Assembly (NCBI GenBank): GCA_029933125.1
Contig: JAOZOU010000017.1
Span: 1,553 to 24,514 of the forward strand
DNA: 22,962 nucleotides
Direction of reading: 5' to 3'
Source of the DNA: a bacterium
GTDB taxonomy: Bacteria; Arandabacterota; Arandabacteria; Arandabacterales; Arandabacteraceae
The position numbers and the translations under genes were made by a program. This document shows, piece after piece, positions 8,957-16,941 of the stretch; position 1 is the stretch's first letter; each line of letters starts with the position of its first letter. Below the pieces are notes generated by a model. That model was not told the origin of the DNA and did no database searches. It was given only the letters and a program-made list of their open reading frames with translations.

Positions 8957-11900
8957 CTACAGACTTATGTGGAGATAGCTGCTTATCTCCCACTCGTTGC
9001 CTTTATCACCCGATCCGTCAGGCATATACCTCGGTGAATGCTCATCGAGGGATCGCCAGAGCCCCCGCACACCCACCCGCGTCTGAGGGAAACCAAACCA
9101 CCGAGGTTTACCCAGGCTATATGAGACATCGCCCATCACCTGCAGAGGATAGGTTAGATTGAAGTCTTTGTGATAGTCGTATGGTCCCCAATCATTAAAC
9201 TTTAAGAAACCTTCCAGTGCGAGGCTGCCTCGGGTAAGCCTTCCCACGATACCATACCGATGTATGAGTCTGGGATCATCACCATTGGGTTCACCGTTTC
9301 CACCATAGAAGTTGACAACAAGGCGTGAGTCGGCATTCAACTTGGAGACAATTCGACTCCATATCTCCCAAACATCCCTTGCCGGCGTGCTAGCTGGGAA
9401 AGCAAAAGGTGTACCATCCTCAAGTATCCCGATGCCAGCATCGAGGGTTGTCGGCTGGTGCCTATATACAATGCCAAGGCTTGCTGCAAGACGTGCATTT
9501 TCGCGCACATCATTGTCCCATGCCCAGAACCACGTTGCAGGCGTGGGGTCATAGGTTATAAGTAATTCACCGGCAACCATCTCGCGGTTGGCTCTTACCG
9601 CAAAAGGATCATCGAGCACATTGCGCAATCTGCCTGGTGGTGGCGCATCGGGTGGCATTGGACCTATGATTGGCTTCTGCCACAGGAAATTGGGTGCAAA
9701 CTGGAAGTTGCCATAACTGTAGGCAAGCCCTGTCAGGAAGTTATTCTGATTACCCAGGCCACAGTCTTTCAATCGCCAGCCAGTAAATGTGACAGCTTCA
9801 GTCGGACCACCATCGGCAACTATGCCCATATGAGCTGCCTGAGCATACCAGTGGACCCTTCCCTTCACCACCGTAATCTTGACCTTAGCACCAAAGGTGT
9901 CTGAGCCCTTGACCTCATCGAGAAGCACTTTGTAGCTACCACCATCACGCTCGGCGACCTGGAACTCATCACCGATCTTTGTGGAACCAGACCAGATGCC
10001 GCCAACCTCGATTGTCGCAGGACCCTTTGTAGTCGAAAGTGTCAGGGTGGCTTTGCGATTCCTTGGCAGGGGGACAGCTATTGAGCTTGTGATGGAGACC
10101 TGTTTTTCGATGTCTTCCTGGAAGATGCCCGTAATGTTGTAGTTTGATACCTGGCGCTGATACTTCAATATGATCGCAGGATTAGCCCCCCACCAGAGCT
10201 GTGGTCCCACAGCAACCTTGAGTCCATCCAACCATTTCTTTGCTGCAACCTCAACACCAACAGGTGCCTCAGCATTGTATATGTCTATGTTCTCACCGTA
10301 GTAAGCGCTCCTATACAATCCAAAGAGATCACCCTCATAGCCCCAATGGAAGTGTCCCGTTCGGTAGAAGCCATCAAGCCTGAACCAACGATCGTCCCAA
10401 GATATCGATGCCTGATAGACCTTGACGCGTTCGATGTCTTGCATCTCATATGGTTGGTCATCAGCGATAATCGTCCTCGGTCGCCCTCTGTTCTCATAGA
10501 AGATCTCATCGATGCGATTTTCAGGCACGTGACCGAGAACGTTTAAAGATAAAGTTGCCATAACATTGCCTTTGGGTTGAGCCTTGAAATCGACGTAGAA
10601 GGATTCAAGATGATCAAAACCGCGAAAAGCAGGCCAGGTATTGCTTGCCACACCTTTCTTGGGGATGCTCGTTAGGTAGCCACCTGTATTATAAGTCTCA
10701 AACTCAAGCCTTACACCTGAGACCTGCGCGCGGCTTGAGGACTCCGCAAGGAGGCTTGCCTTATCTGCGCGTGCATCTACCTCGGCGACGACTGGGTCGA
10801 TCCTCTTGAAGTGTGCTTTAATTGTCTTAAGAGTTGTAGTCGGTGCGTAAGGGTCAAGCGTGAATGCCTCTTTCAAAGCGTAGTAAGCAGCACGCGGATA
10901 AACATAGAAGAGTCCTCGCTCATCTGGATAGCCCTTTGCGGCTATCCCCCACCATTCCTCGTTCATGTTGTTCTCACCAGGAACGTAATCGGGATAGCCA
11001 CCATTGGGCCAGGAAGCATTGGTATCGTGTATGTCAAGCCTGCTTTCCTGATCGTACTTCCACCATCCATCGCTCCATTGAAAGATGAAACCGCCGATTG
11101 CATTGCCTGCACGCCCCTTCCCCCAAGACTGCTCATATATTTCCTCCCACTGACCCAGGAGATAACGAGCCTGAGTGATCTGATCTTCTCTCATTCTCTT
11201 TGCGTCCCATGCGTCTGCACCAAACTCGCTGAACATAACGGGAATACCAAGGTGCTTTTTGACAACATCGAAAAGGTCACGGGCAGAAATCCCGCGATAG
11301 ACATTGCAGGCAAAGATATCTAAATGCTTACACTCCTCAGCGATAACTTCTATGTACTGGACGTCACCGTTGGCAATTGCAACGAGTCTTCCAGGATCCC
11401 GTTCCTTTATTACCTGAATGATCTCATCGTAAAGCGAATAGAGATAGCGGGCTCTTGCCGGACCACGCTCTTCCTCGGGCAGAGCTTCTATCTCGGGTGA
11501 AGTCCAATTGAGAACATAGTTGTTCTCATTTCCGAGGAGCCACATAAGGAAGCCAGGCACATTCCTGTATTGTTCTGCGAGCTCGCCTATCTCCTGCTTG
11601 AGTGCCTCCCGAACTTTGGGATCGGAATAGTTGACAGTAGGCATCCAGACACCATCAAGCGTATAGCCGTAACGTCCAACGGGATGATTTACAACTGTAA
11701 ATATACCGTAGGTCTTGTATATGTATTCCACCCATCGCGGTGGTATGCCAACGTACTGCCTTATCACGTTTATCCCCATCGCCTTAAGAAGGGGCATCTC
11801 ACGTTCAAGGGCTTCCTTGATAAAATCATCAGGCTGATCCCATATGCTGAACATATAGTTCTCGCCAATCGGAATATAGTCCCAGTTCATACCGAAGATC

Positions 11901-12073
11901 ATAAAGTCCCTGCCACCAACTTGAAGTCTCTGCCCGTGACCATCGCTCACGAGGCTTATCTCCCGGAACTCGCCAGATGGCTCGTCTTTTGCGCCACTTG
12001 CTGATGCAAAGCCGACAATGCCAAGTACGCAGATCAGTGCTAAGAGTCGATACTTCAGATTAGTTACCTTCAT
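8957..12073 (-). CDS. Clan GH-A glycosidase fused to an outer-membrane-barrel-like domain
   Basis: The 1038-residue protein starts at ATG 12073 behind GAGGGGG and has a signal peptide (about residues 1-27). Residues 40-400 form a TIM-barrel glycosidase of the GH2/GH5-like clan. It carries W-L-L-G-N-E-N-N-Y with probable acid/base E183, and V-M-F-S-E-F-G with probable nucleophile E283. The domain resembles GH2 catalytic domains without the usual N-terminal sandwiches. From about residue 560 the protein turns into alternating aromatic/hydrophobic strands with short turns, such as 'V-G-P-Q-L-W-W-G-A-N-P', and 'G-P-Y-D-Y-H-K-D-F-N-L-T-Y-P'. This looks like an outer-membrane beta-barrel. The last residue is leucine, not the usual phenylalanine. 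The substrate is probably a beta-glucan given the neighbours. It is last in its operon, 12 bases after the GH1 gene. Confidence 0.85.
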   Translation of the reverse strand: MKVTNLKYRLLALICVLGIVGFASASGAKDEPSGEFREISLVSDGHGQRLQVGGRDFMIFGMNWDYIPIGENYMFSIWDQPDDFIKEALEREMPLLKAMGINVIRQYVGIPPRWVEYIYKTYGIFTVVNHPVGRYGYTLDGVWMPTVNYSDPKVREALKQEIGELAEQYRNVPGFLMWLLGNENNYVLNWTSPEIEALPEEERGPARARYLYSLYDEIIQVIKERDPGRLVAIANGDVQYIEVIAEECKHLDIFACNVYRGISARDLFDVVKKHLGIPVMFSEFGADAWDAKRMREDQITQARYLLGQWEEIYEQSWGKGRAGNAIGGFIFQWSDGWWKYDQESRLDIHDTNASWPNGGYPDYVPGENNMNEEWWGIAAKGYPDERGLFYVYPRAAYYALKEAFTLDPYAPTTTLKTIKAHFKRIDPVVAEVDARADKASLLAESSSRAQVSGVRLEFETYNTGGYLTSIPKKGVASNTWPAFRGFDHLESFYVDFKAQPKGNVMATLSLNVLGHVPENRIDEIFYENRGRPRTIIADDQPYEMQDIERVKVYQASISWDDRWFRLDGFYRTGHFHWGYEGDLFGLYRSAYYGENIDIYNAEAPVGVEVAAKKWLDGLKVAVGPQLWWGANPAIILKYQRQVSNYNITGIFQEDIEKQVSITSSIAVPLPRNRKATLTLSTTKGPATIEVGGIWSGSTKIGDEFQVAERDGGSYKVLLDEVKGSDTFGAKVKITVVKGRVHWYAQAAHMGIVADGGPTEAVTFTGWRLKDCGLGNQNNFLTGLAYSYGNFQFAPNFLWQKPIIGPMPPDAPPPGRLRNVLDDPFAVRANREMVAGELLITYDPTPATWFWAWDNDVRENARLAASLGIVYRHQPTTLDAGIGILEDGTPFAFPASTPARDVWEIWSRIVSKLNADSRLVVNFYGGNGEPNGDDPRLIHRYGIVGRLTRGSLALEGFLKFNDWGPYDYHKDFNLTYPLQVMGDVSYSLGKPRWFGFPQTRVGVRGLWRSLDEHSPRYMPDGSGDKGNEWEISSYLHISL

Positions 12074-12085
12074 AAGCTAACCCCC

Positions 12086-13462
12086 TCAAATTCTCAGCCT
12101 CTCATCCTCTATTTCAAAACCTCGCCTAGCAATCACATCGCGATACCAGAAGGCACTATCCTTAGGAAGCCGCTTCTGGCTTACGTAGTCAACCCAGAAG
12201 AGCCCAAACCGCTTTGTATAGCCATGTGCCCACTCGAAGTTGTCAAGAAGCGACCACACAAAATATCCCTTAAGATTGACACCATCATCCATAGCGCGCT
12301 TTGCCTGGACGAGGTGGTCACGAAGGTACCTTATGCGACGCTCATCGTGAATCTTCCCGTCTTCGCTTGGCCCATCACTGTAAGCAGCTCCATTTTCCGT
12401 TATGTATACACAGCCAATGCCATATTCACCCTTGAGACGCTTGAGCATAAGGTAAAGCCCCTCAGGATAAACTTCCCATCCCATTTCGGTGAGATCTTCA
12501 TCAGGAACCGCTTTGACGGCAACAGGTTCATCATCTTTGCCAGCCCTTACGACTATCCTTGAGTAATAGTTAACCCCGAGAAAATCGACAGGTGCAGTGA
12601 TTTTCTCAAAGTCACCTCGCTTGATGAAGTCTGGCTCATCGGTCTCAAGATCACCTCGCTTCTTGCGAAAGGCAATCGCATCTTGAGGATACGAGCCTCT
12701 GAAGATGGGATCAAGGAACCACCTATTGAAGATGCCATCAAAAATGGTAGCTGCCCTCTCATCCTGCTCACCCGGGGAGGTGGCGAAGGCTGGCACGAGG
12801 TTTAGCACTATACCAATACTTGCCTTAGGAGAATTTGATCTTATGATCCCAACAGCCTCACCGTGCGAAACCAATAGATTATGGGCAACTATGAGCGCTT
12901 CCCGAGTATCCCGGTGCCCCGGGGCATGTTCGCCAACCTCATGACCAAGAAATGCTATACACCAGGGTTCGTTATGGGTTATCCAATTCCGCACCCTGTC
13001 GCCGAGTTTCCCAGTAACAAGGTCGACATATGCGGCGAAATCATCTATGAGCTTTCTATTCGCCCAGCCACCTTCATCCTGTAAAGCCTGAGGGAGGTCC
13101 CAGTGATAAAGTGTGACAAAAGGCTGGACGTCGATTCCGAGAAGGGCGTCTATCAATCTATCATAGAAGTCGAGTCCGGCTGGATTGGCTGTTTTCCCAT
13201 CGGGCATAACCCTCGGCCACGCTATTGAGAAACGATAGGCATTCACCCCAAGCCACTTTAACAATTCAACGTCTTCACGCCAACGGTGATAATGATCACA
13301 AGCACGACTTGCATCCGATCCATCCTCAATCTTTCCAGGTGTGGAACTGAAGCGATCCCAGATCGACTCGCCCCGACCATTTTCTCCCCATGCACCCTCG
13401 ATCTGATGAGATGATGTAGCCACACCCCAGATGAAATCCTCAGGGAAGGTGATCGAAGCCAT
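12086..13462 (-). CDS. GH1 beta-glucosidase
   Basis: The 458-residue enzyme starts at ATG 13462, which overlaps the upstream ATPase stop by one base (TGATG). GGAG lies seven bases upstream, so this ATG is preferred to the GTG at 13468. All GH1 hallmarks are present: F-I-W-G-V-A-T-S-S-H-Q-I-E-G near the N-terminus, T-H-N-E-P-W with acid/base E165, N-Y-Y-S-R at 299-303, and I-T-E-N-G with nucleophile E356. The aglycone-side W-S-L-L-D-N-F-E-W is also there. No signal peptide is seen, so it is cytoplasmic. Family members release glucose from the non-reducing end of cellobiose, laminaribiose and similar oligosaccharides, which fits a role after uptake by the importer. The length is normal for the family. 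Confidence 0.97.
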   Translation of the reverse strand: MASITFPEDFIWGVATSSHQIEGAWGENGRGESIWDRFSSTPGKIEDGSDASRACDHYHRWREDVELLKWLGVNAYRFSIAWPRVMPDGKTANPAGLDFYDRLIDALLGIDVQPFVTLYHWDLPQALQDEGGWANRKLIDDFAAYVDLVTGKLGDRVRNWITHNEPWCIAFLGHEVGEHAPGHRDTREALIVAHNLLVSHGEAVGIIRSNSPKASIGIVLNLVPAFATSPGEQDERAATIFDGIFNRWFLDPIFRGSYPQDAIAFRKKRGDLETDEPDFIKRGDFEKITAPVDFLGVNYYSRIVVRAGKDDEPVAVKAVPDEDLTEMGWEVYPEGLYLMLKRLKGEYGIGCVYITENGAAYSDGPSEDGKIHDERRIRYLRDHLVQAKRAMDDGVNLKGYFVWSLLDNFEWAHGYTKRFGLFWVDYVSQKRLPKDSAFWYRDVIARRGFEIEDERLRI

Positions 13463-14466
13463 CAGCACTCTCCTACCTTATGAGTAGTGTAGAGGTGACA
13501 CCTTACCCCTCGACCTTCAAGATCGACTACCACTGGATCTTCTTCCCAGCATAGATCAAACGCCTCAGGGCACCTTGGAGCAAAAGGACAACCCCGGGAT
13601 TCCTCCTCACGCCCCACTTCAAGGGAATGCCTGAAGTCGGCTTCGTCATATTCAACTTTGGCGATTGAGGAAAGAAGCGCCCGCGTGTAGGGATGAAAAG
13701 GATTTGATACAATGACATCGCTTGCTGCACTTTCGACAATTCGACCCTGCAAAAGCACAAGAATCTGTCGAGCAAGATACCTGGCTGATGCCAGATCGTG
13801 GGTGATGAGCAAAACGGCAAGCTTGCGCTCATCGATTAAACCCTCTATGAGATTCAAGATTTCCATCCTTATCGAGACATCCAGCATTGAGGTTGGCTCA
13901 TCAGCTATCAGTACATCTGGATCAACAGCAAGGGCTCTTGCAATAGCTACGCGTTGACGCTGACCACCCGATAGCTCGGCCGGATAGCGACGGATAAACT
14001 CCTCAGCCGGCTCAAGACCGACGGTCCGAAGCAGATCGAGTGCATCCTGCCAGGCACTTGCTCGAGTTGATCGCTTGTGTCTGAGGAGCGGTCTTATGAG
14101 ATGGTGGGCAACCGTGTGAACTGGATTCAAGGAGGCAAAAGGATCCTGGAATATGAGCTGAACCTTGTGCCGATACCACAACGAAGCATGCCTCCTCTCA
14201 CGCTCAAAGACATCGATACCCTCAAGAAAAATCTTGCCGCCATCAGGTGGCTCAAGCCTTGCAAGCAGGCGTGCGATTGTACTCTTACCACTTCCCGACT
14301 CACCCACAAGACCAATGGCTTCACCGCGGTTAAGACAGAATGATACTCTGTCAGCTGCCACCACCTTGCGTTTTGCCCCAAACAGAGCGCCCGCCTCATA
14401 GGTCTTCGAGAGATCTCTAGCCTCAAGTAAGCACCTGGCCTCAGGTTGCCTTCCGGTCAAAGCCAT
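13462..14466 (-). CDS. ABC importer ATPase, DppF/OppF type
   Basis: The 334-residue ATPase has Walker A GESGSGKST at 55-63, Q-loop I-F-Q-D-P (105-109), signature LSGGQRQ at 165-171, Walker B VLIADEP at 185-191 and switch H223. The C-terminal oligopeptide-transporter motif C-P-F-A-P-R-C is present. I place the start at ATG 14466 because homology begins soon after. The GGAGG touches this ATG directly, however, so the in-frame TTG at 14460, six bases from the GGAGG, is a credible true start. The frame stays open upstream to 14616 without a convincing start. It completes the importer whose other four parts are at 4394-8942 and leads the operon with GH1 and the GH-A/barrel gene. Confidence 0.92.
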   Translation of the reverse strand: MALTGRQPEARCLLEARDLSKTYEAGALFGAKRKVVAADRVSFCLNRGEAIGLVGESGSGKSTIARLLARLEPPDGGKIFLEGIDVFERERRHASLWYRHKVQLIFQDPFASLNPVHTVAHHLIRPLLRHKRSTRASAWQDALDLLRTVGLEPAEEFIRRYPAELSGGQRQRVAIARALAVDPDVLIADEPTSMLDVSIRMEILNLIEGLIDERKLAVLLITHDLASARYLARQILVLLQGRIVESAASDVIVSNPFHPYTRALLSSIAKVEYDEADFRHSLEVGREEESRGCPFAPRCPEAFDLCWEEDPVVVDLEGRGVRCHLYTTHKVGEC

Positions 14467-14520
14467 CCTCCGGTCTCGCAAGAATGGAAAAAGCCCAGAC
14501 CTCAGTCCTGTTGTTGCCAA

Positions 14521-14549
14521 ATAGTGCCAAACGCGAATGCCTGTGTCAA
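14521..14549 (-). promoter_or_regulatory. Candidate promoter of the minus-strand ATPase/GH1/GH-A operon
   Basis: Reading the minus strand, TTGACA (14549-14544) is followed after 17 bases by CACTAT (14526-14521). The -35 is perfect and the -10 matches three of six positions. It lies 55 bases upstream of the ATPase start and back-to-back with the plus-strand promoter. Confidence 0.45.
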
Positions 14550-14563
14550 CCATACGCGTTGAC
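14545..14563. promoter_or_regulatory. Inverted repeat between divergent -35 boxes, possible shared operator
   Basis: GTCAAC (14545-14550) and GTTGAC (14558-14563) are exact complements around a seven-base centre. The arms are largely the two outward-facing -35 boxes, so the symmetry may come only from that arrangement. A regulator bound here would block both promoters. Confidence 0.35.
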
Positions 14564-14587
14564 TTTTGGCAGAAAATGTGATAGTAT
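14559..14587 (+). promoter_or_regulatory. Sigma70-type promoter of the GH16/binding-module gene cluster
   Basis: TTGACT (14559-14564) is followed after exactly 17 bases by TAGTAT (14582-14587). Five of six -35 and four of six -10 positions match consensus. Transcription would start near 14594, leaving a very short leader with AAGGAG at 14592-14597 before the coding sequence. It is the best promoter match I noticed in the window. Confidence 0.6.
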
Positions 14588-14610
14588 GCTGAAGGAGATT
14601 GGTGGAGTCT

Positions 14611-16197
14611 ATGCAAACCATAATGAAATACATGCGTTTAATCTTACTAAGCTGGGCTTTTGTGCTCTTGGCAAGCGGGGTAACCTCTTCGCAGTGCCTG
14701 CTTGCCAATCCGAGTTTTGAGCTCACAGGTTCGGGCGGAAGCAACTTTGGAGGTTGGAATCAGTTTGGCAATACCGGCATATCAACCGACGCAACCCACG
14801 GTCACCTCGCAGCCAGAGTAACAGGGCCCGACCTGGGTGGTTGGGATGTCTCGGGCTACTGGCAGAAGCTTGATACCTCACCAGGAGAGCGCTGGGCAGC
14901 TTCAGTTAAGGGCTGGCACACATCGGGAAATCCCCTGTCAGGTCAGTCCAGGGCAATCCTTAACATAGAGTGGCGGGACGCTTCAGAGAATCTCATATCC
15001 TACGAGTCGTACACGGTTGCAGATGCTTCCACACCTGTAGATGAGATCCAAGCCTTTTACGTTGAAAGCGGACCAGCTCCATCGGGGACGGCAACCACAC
15101 GTCTCCTTCTTGGGGTTTTGCAAGCACCTGGTGATCCAGTGCCGGATGTTTACTATGACGAGGCGACCTTCGAAAACCTTGGTCCACCAACTGTAGAAGA
15201 AATTCAGTGGAATGACTTCCCTGGAGGCAGAACCCTCGACTTCTCAGGCTATACCTGGCGCGTTAAAGGTCCTGGCTACTATGGACCTGGTCCAAGTCTT
15301 TTCTCAGACGATCCGAGTTGCGTCTGGGTCGATGGCGAGGGGAAACTCCACCTCACCATAAAGCGAATCGGTGGTTCCTGGTATAGCACCGAAGTTGCGC
15401 TTGTTGACCTCTTAGGCTATGGCGACTACATTTTCACAACAGAGACTCAGCTCGACCTGCTTGACCGTCATGTCGTCCTCGGGCTTTTCCTCTGGGAATA
15501 CCGCAGGTGCTATGACCCAGCTTACTCCTGGTGGAATCCCAGCAACGAGATGGATATAGAATTCAGCCGATGGGACGATCCAGGTAACGAGATAGCCCAT
15601 TACGTGGTTCAGCCATATGACTATCCGGGCAACATCGTGAATTTCGACATATCTTTCTCTCCAGACGAAGTTACAAGCCATGCCTTCCGATGGCTTCCCG
15701 ATAAGGTTGAATACCGAAGCTGGCGAGGTGGACCTGCAGATGAAGCACCTGAGAATATGATCAACTCCTGGACATATACCGGTCCTCACATCCCGCGTCC
15801 CGAGCGGCCTCGAGTCCACATGAATCTCTGGCAGTTCAACGGTTCACCTTCTACTGAGCAGGAAGTTGTTATTAGCCAGTTCACTTTTGTCCCTGCTGAT
15901 AACGGCGCTGGCATAAGTCAGGAAGATCATGATATCGAGTTGTACGCTACAACAAATCCATTTAGTGACCAAACAACGATTCACTACTGTTTGAAGGAAG
16001 GGGGGATGGCACATATAGCGATTTATGATGTCACCGGTAGACTCGTAAGGGATCTTGGGAGTAGCACCGGGACTCAGAACTCGGTTGTCTGGGATGGATG
16101 TGATACAACAGGTAGGCGTGTTTCCGCAGGAATCTATCTGTGTCACATTCGTACAGACCGTGAGGCAACAAGCCGAAAGCTTGTTGTCGTGAGATGA
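14611..16197 (+). CDS. Secreted GH16 beta-glucanase with binding module and FlgD/T9SS-like C-terminal domain
   Basis: The 528-residue protein is placed at ATG 14611, followed by a clear signal peptide. In-frame TTG 14599 and GTG 14602 are alternatives; AAGGAG at 14592-14597 would suit GTG 14602, so the start is unsettled. Residues 29-190 are a jelly-roll binding-like module beginning L-A-N-P-S-F-E and ending with D-V-Y-Y-D-E. Residues 198-428 are a GH16-type domain with N-E-M-D-I-E-F: E313, D315 and E317 in the E-x-D-x-E spacing of lichenases and kappa-carrageenases, unlike the laminarinase-type enzyme at 3567. Residues 441-528 are a FlgD Ig-like/type A sorting-like domain with N-P-F, 'Y-D-V-T-G-R-L-V-R' and 'A-G-I-Y-L-C'. 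In the FCB group such endings often direct type IX secretion. It heads a cluster of three plus-strand genes. Confidence 0.88.
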   Translation: MQTIMKYMRLILLSWAFVLLASGVTSSQCLLANPSFELTGSGGSNFGGWNQFGNTGISTDATHGHLAARVTGPDLGGWDVSGYWQKLDTSPGERWAASVKGWHTSGNPLSGQSRAILNIEWRDASENLISYESYTVADASTPVDEIQAFYVESGPAPSGTATTRLLLGVLQAPGDPVPDVYYDEATFENLGPPTVEEIQWNDFPGGRTLDFSGYTWRVKGPGYYGPGPSLFSDDPSCVWVDGEGKLHLTIKRIGGSWYSTEVALVDLLGYGDYIFTTETQLDLLDRHVVLGLFLWEYRRCYDPAYSWWNPSNEMDIEFSRWDDPGNEIAHYVVQPYDYPGNIVNFDISFSPDEVTSHAFRWLPDKVEYRSWRGGPADEAPENMINSWTYTGPHIPRPERPRVHMNLWQFNGSPSTEQEVVISQFTFVPADNGAGISQEDHDIELYATTNPFSDQTTIHYCLKEGGMAHIAIYDVTGRLVRDLGSSTGTQNSVVWDGCDTTGRRVSAGIYLCHIRTDREATSRKLVVVR

Positions 16198-16211
16198 AAC
16201 TCTCGCAACGT

Positions 16212-16232
16212 TTCCGGAAAAGGTATCCGGAA
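16212..16232 (+). repeat. Short hairpin between the GH16 and single-module genes
   Basis: TTCCGG (16212-16217) pairs exactly with CCGGAA (16227-16232) around nine bases. It lies in the 62-base gap between two co-directional genes. There is no U-run after it, so it is a weak attenuator or processing-site candidate at most. Confidence 0.25.
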
Positions 16233-16259
16233 GAGACCTAAAGGAAAGGGGGTCGGATC

Positions 16260-16880
16260 ATGCGGTTTGGTATGGGCATTATAGCTTTGCTTTGCGTGAT
16301 GCTTGCAGCATCGGCTGTTGGAGCTAACATGCTCACTAATCCTGGTTTTGAGGAGGGGCTCAACGGCTGGGGATTCTTTGGTAATGTCTATCACGAGACT
16401 ACTAACCCACCTCAGTTTGTTCCCTACGAGGGTGACGGGCTGGTCTCAATGTTCGGAAACTGGAGTGGTCCTTACAATGTGAGTGGCATCTATCAGGAAT
16501 TCCCGACAAGCCCTGGTGAGTGCTATTCGCTCTCAGCCAAGTCACGTCATTGGAGCGGCGATCCGATGGTGGGAACAGGCGCACCAGATTTTAACTGGGT
16601 TGTCCAGAAGATAGTCTGGTTCGATGCTACCCACACTGAAATAGGTGGCGTCGAATCTACCATTCTCGATGGCACCTTCCCGACCGATGTGTGGTTTGAC
16701 AATGATCCCGTCATTGGCACAGCTCCCGATGGCGCAGTGACAGTGGGAGCTTATATTCTCTACATTCAGCCTGCAAGCGATGGTGGTGCAGCTCACATCG
16801 ATATGGTCGATCTTGAATACCTTGGTCCATCGGCTACTGAGCCGACGACCTGGGGTGGAATCAAGCAGCTCTACAGGTAG
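16260..16880 (+). CDS. Secreted single carbohydrate-binding-like module with TWxxIKxLYR tail
   Basis: The 206-residue protein starts at ATG 16260 after a purine-rich AAGGAAAGGGGG. The signal peptide covers about residues 1-22. The rest is one jelly-roll-like module, M-L-T-N-P-G-F-E at 24-31 through H-I-D-M-V-D-L-E-Y-L, homologous by eye to the module in the preceding GH16 protein and to both modules in the next gene; 'F-F-G-N-V-Y' and 'I-F-G-N-V-Y' are shared signatures. No catalytic residues are recognised. The C-terminus departs from its neighbours: instead of a FlgD/T9SS-like domain it ends after a short spacer in T-W-G-G-I-K-Q-L-Y-R. The same kind of ending occurs on the unrelated protein at 18610-19185. 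Probable role: an exported glucan-binding protein, attached or sorted by its tail; the latter part is hypothesis. Confidence 0.85.
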   Translation: MRFGMGIIALLCVMLAASAVGANMLTNPGFEEGLNGWGFFGNVYHETTNPPQFVPYEGDGLVSMFGNWSGPYNVSGIYQEFPTSPGECYSLSAKSRHWSGDPMVGTGAPDFNWVVQKIVWFDATHTEIGGVESTILDGTFPTDVWFDNDPVIGTAPDGAVTVGAYILYIQPASDGGAAHIDMVDLEYLGPSATEPTTWGGIKQLYR

Positions 16881-16941
16881 TTTGGTAAGGCTCAACTGAT
16901 AGCTCAAAGCAGGCACCTGGACTACTGAAAGTCAGGACAGA

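Noticed and set aside
10811-11323. A 170-codon plus-strand frame inside the GH-A/barrel gene
   Set aside because: It lies antisense to a well-supported glycosidase domain with both catalytic glutamates; no start signal or recognisable domain.
13463-13468. Upstream GTG start for GH1 at 13468
   Set aside because: The ribosome-binding site almost touches this GTG; ATG 13462 has normal spacing and fits the family's N-terminus.
14467-14616. 50-codon N-terminal extension of the DppF-type ATPase
   Set aside because: It would cover both divergent promoters, has no ribosome-binding site and no match to the family's N-terminus.
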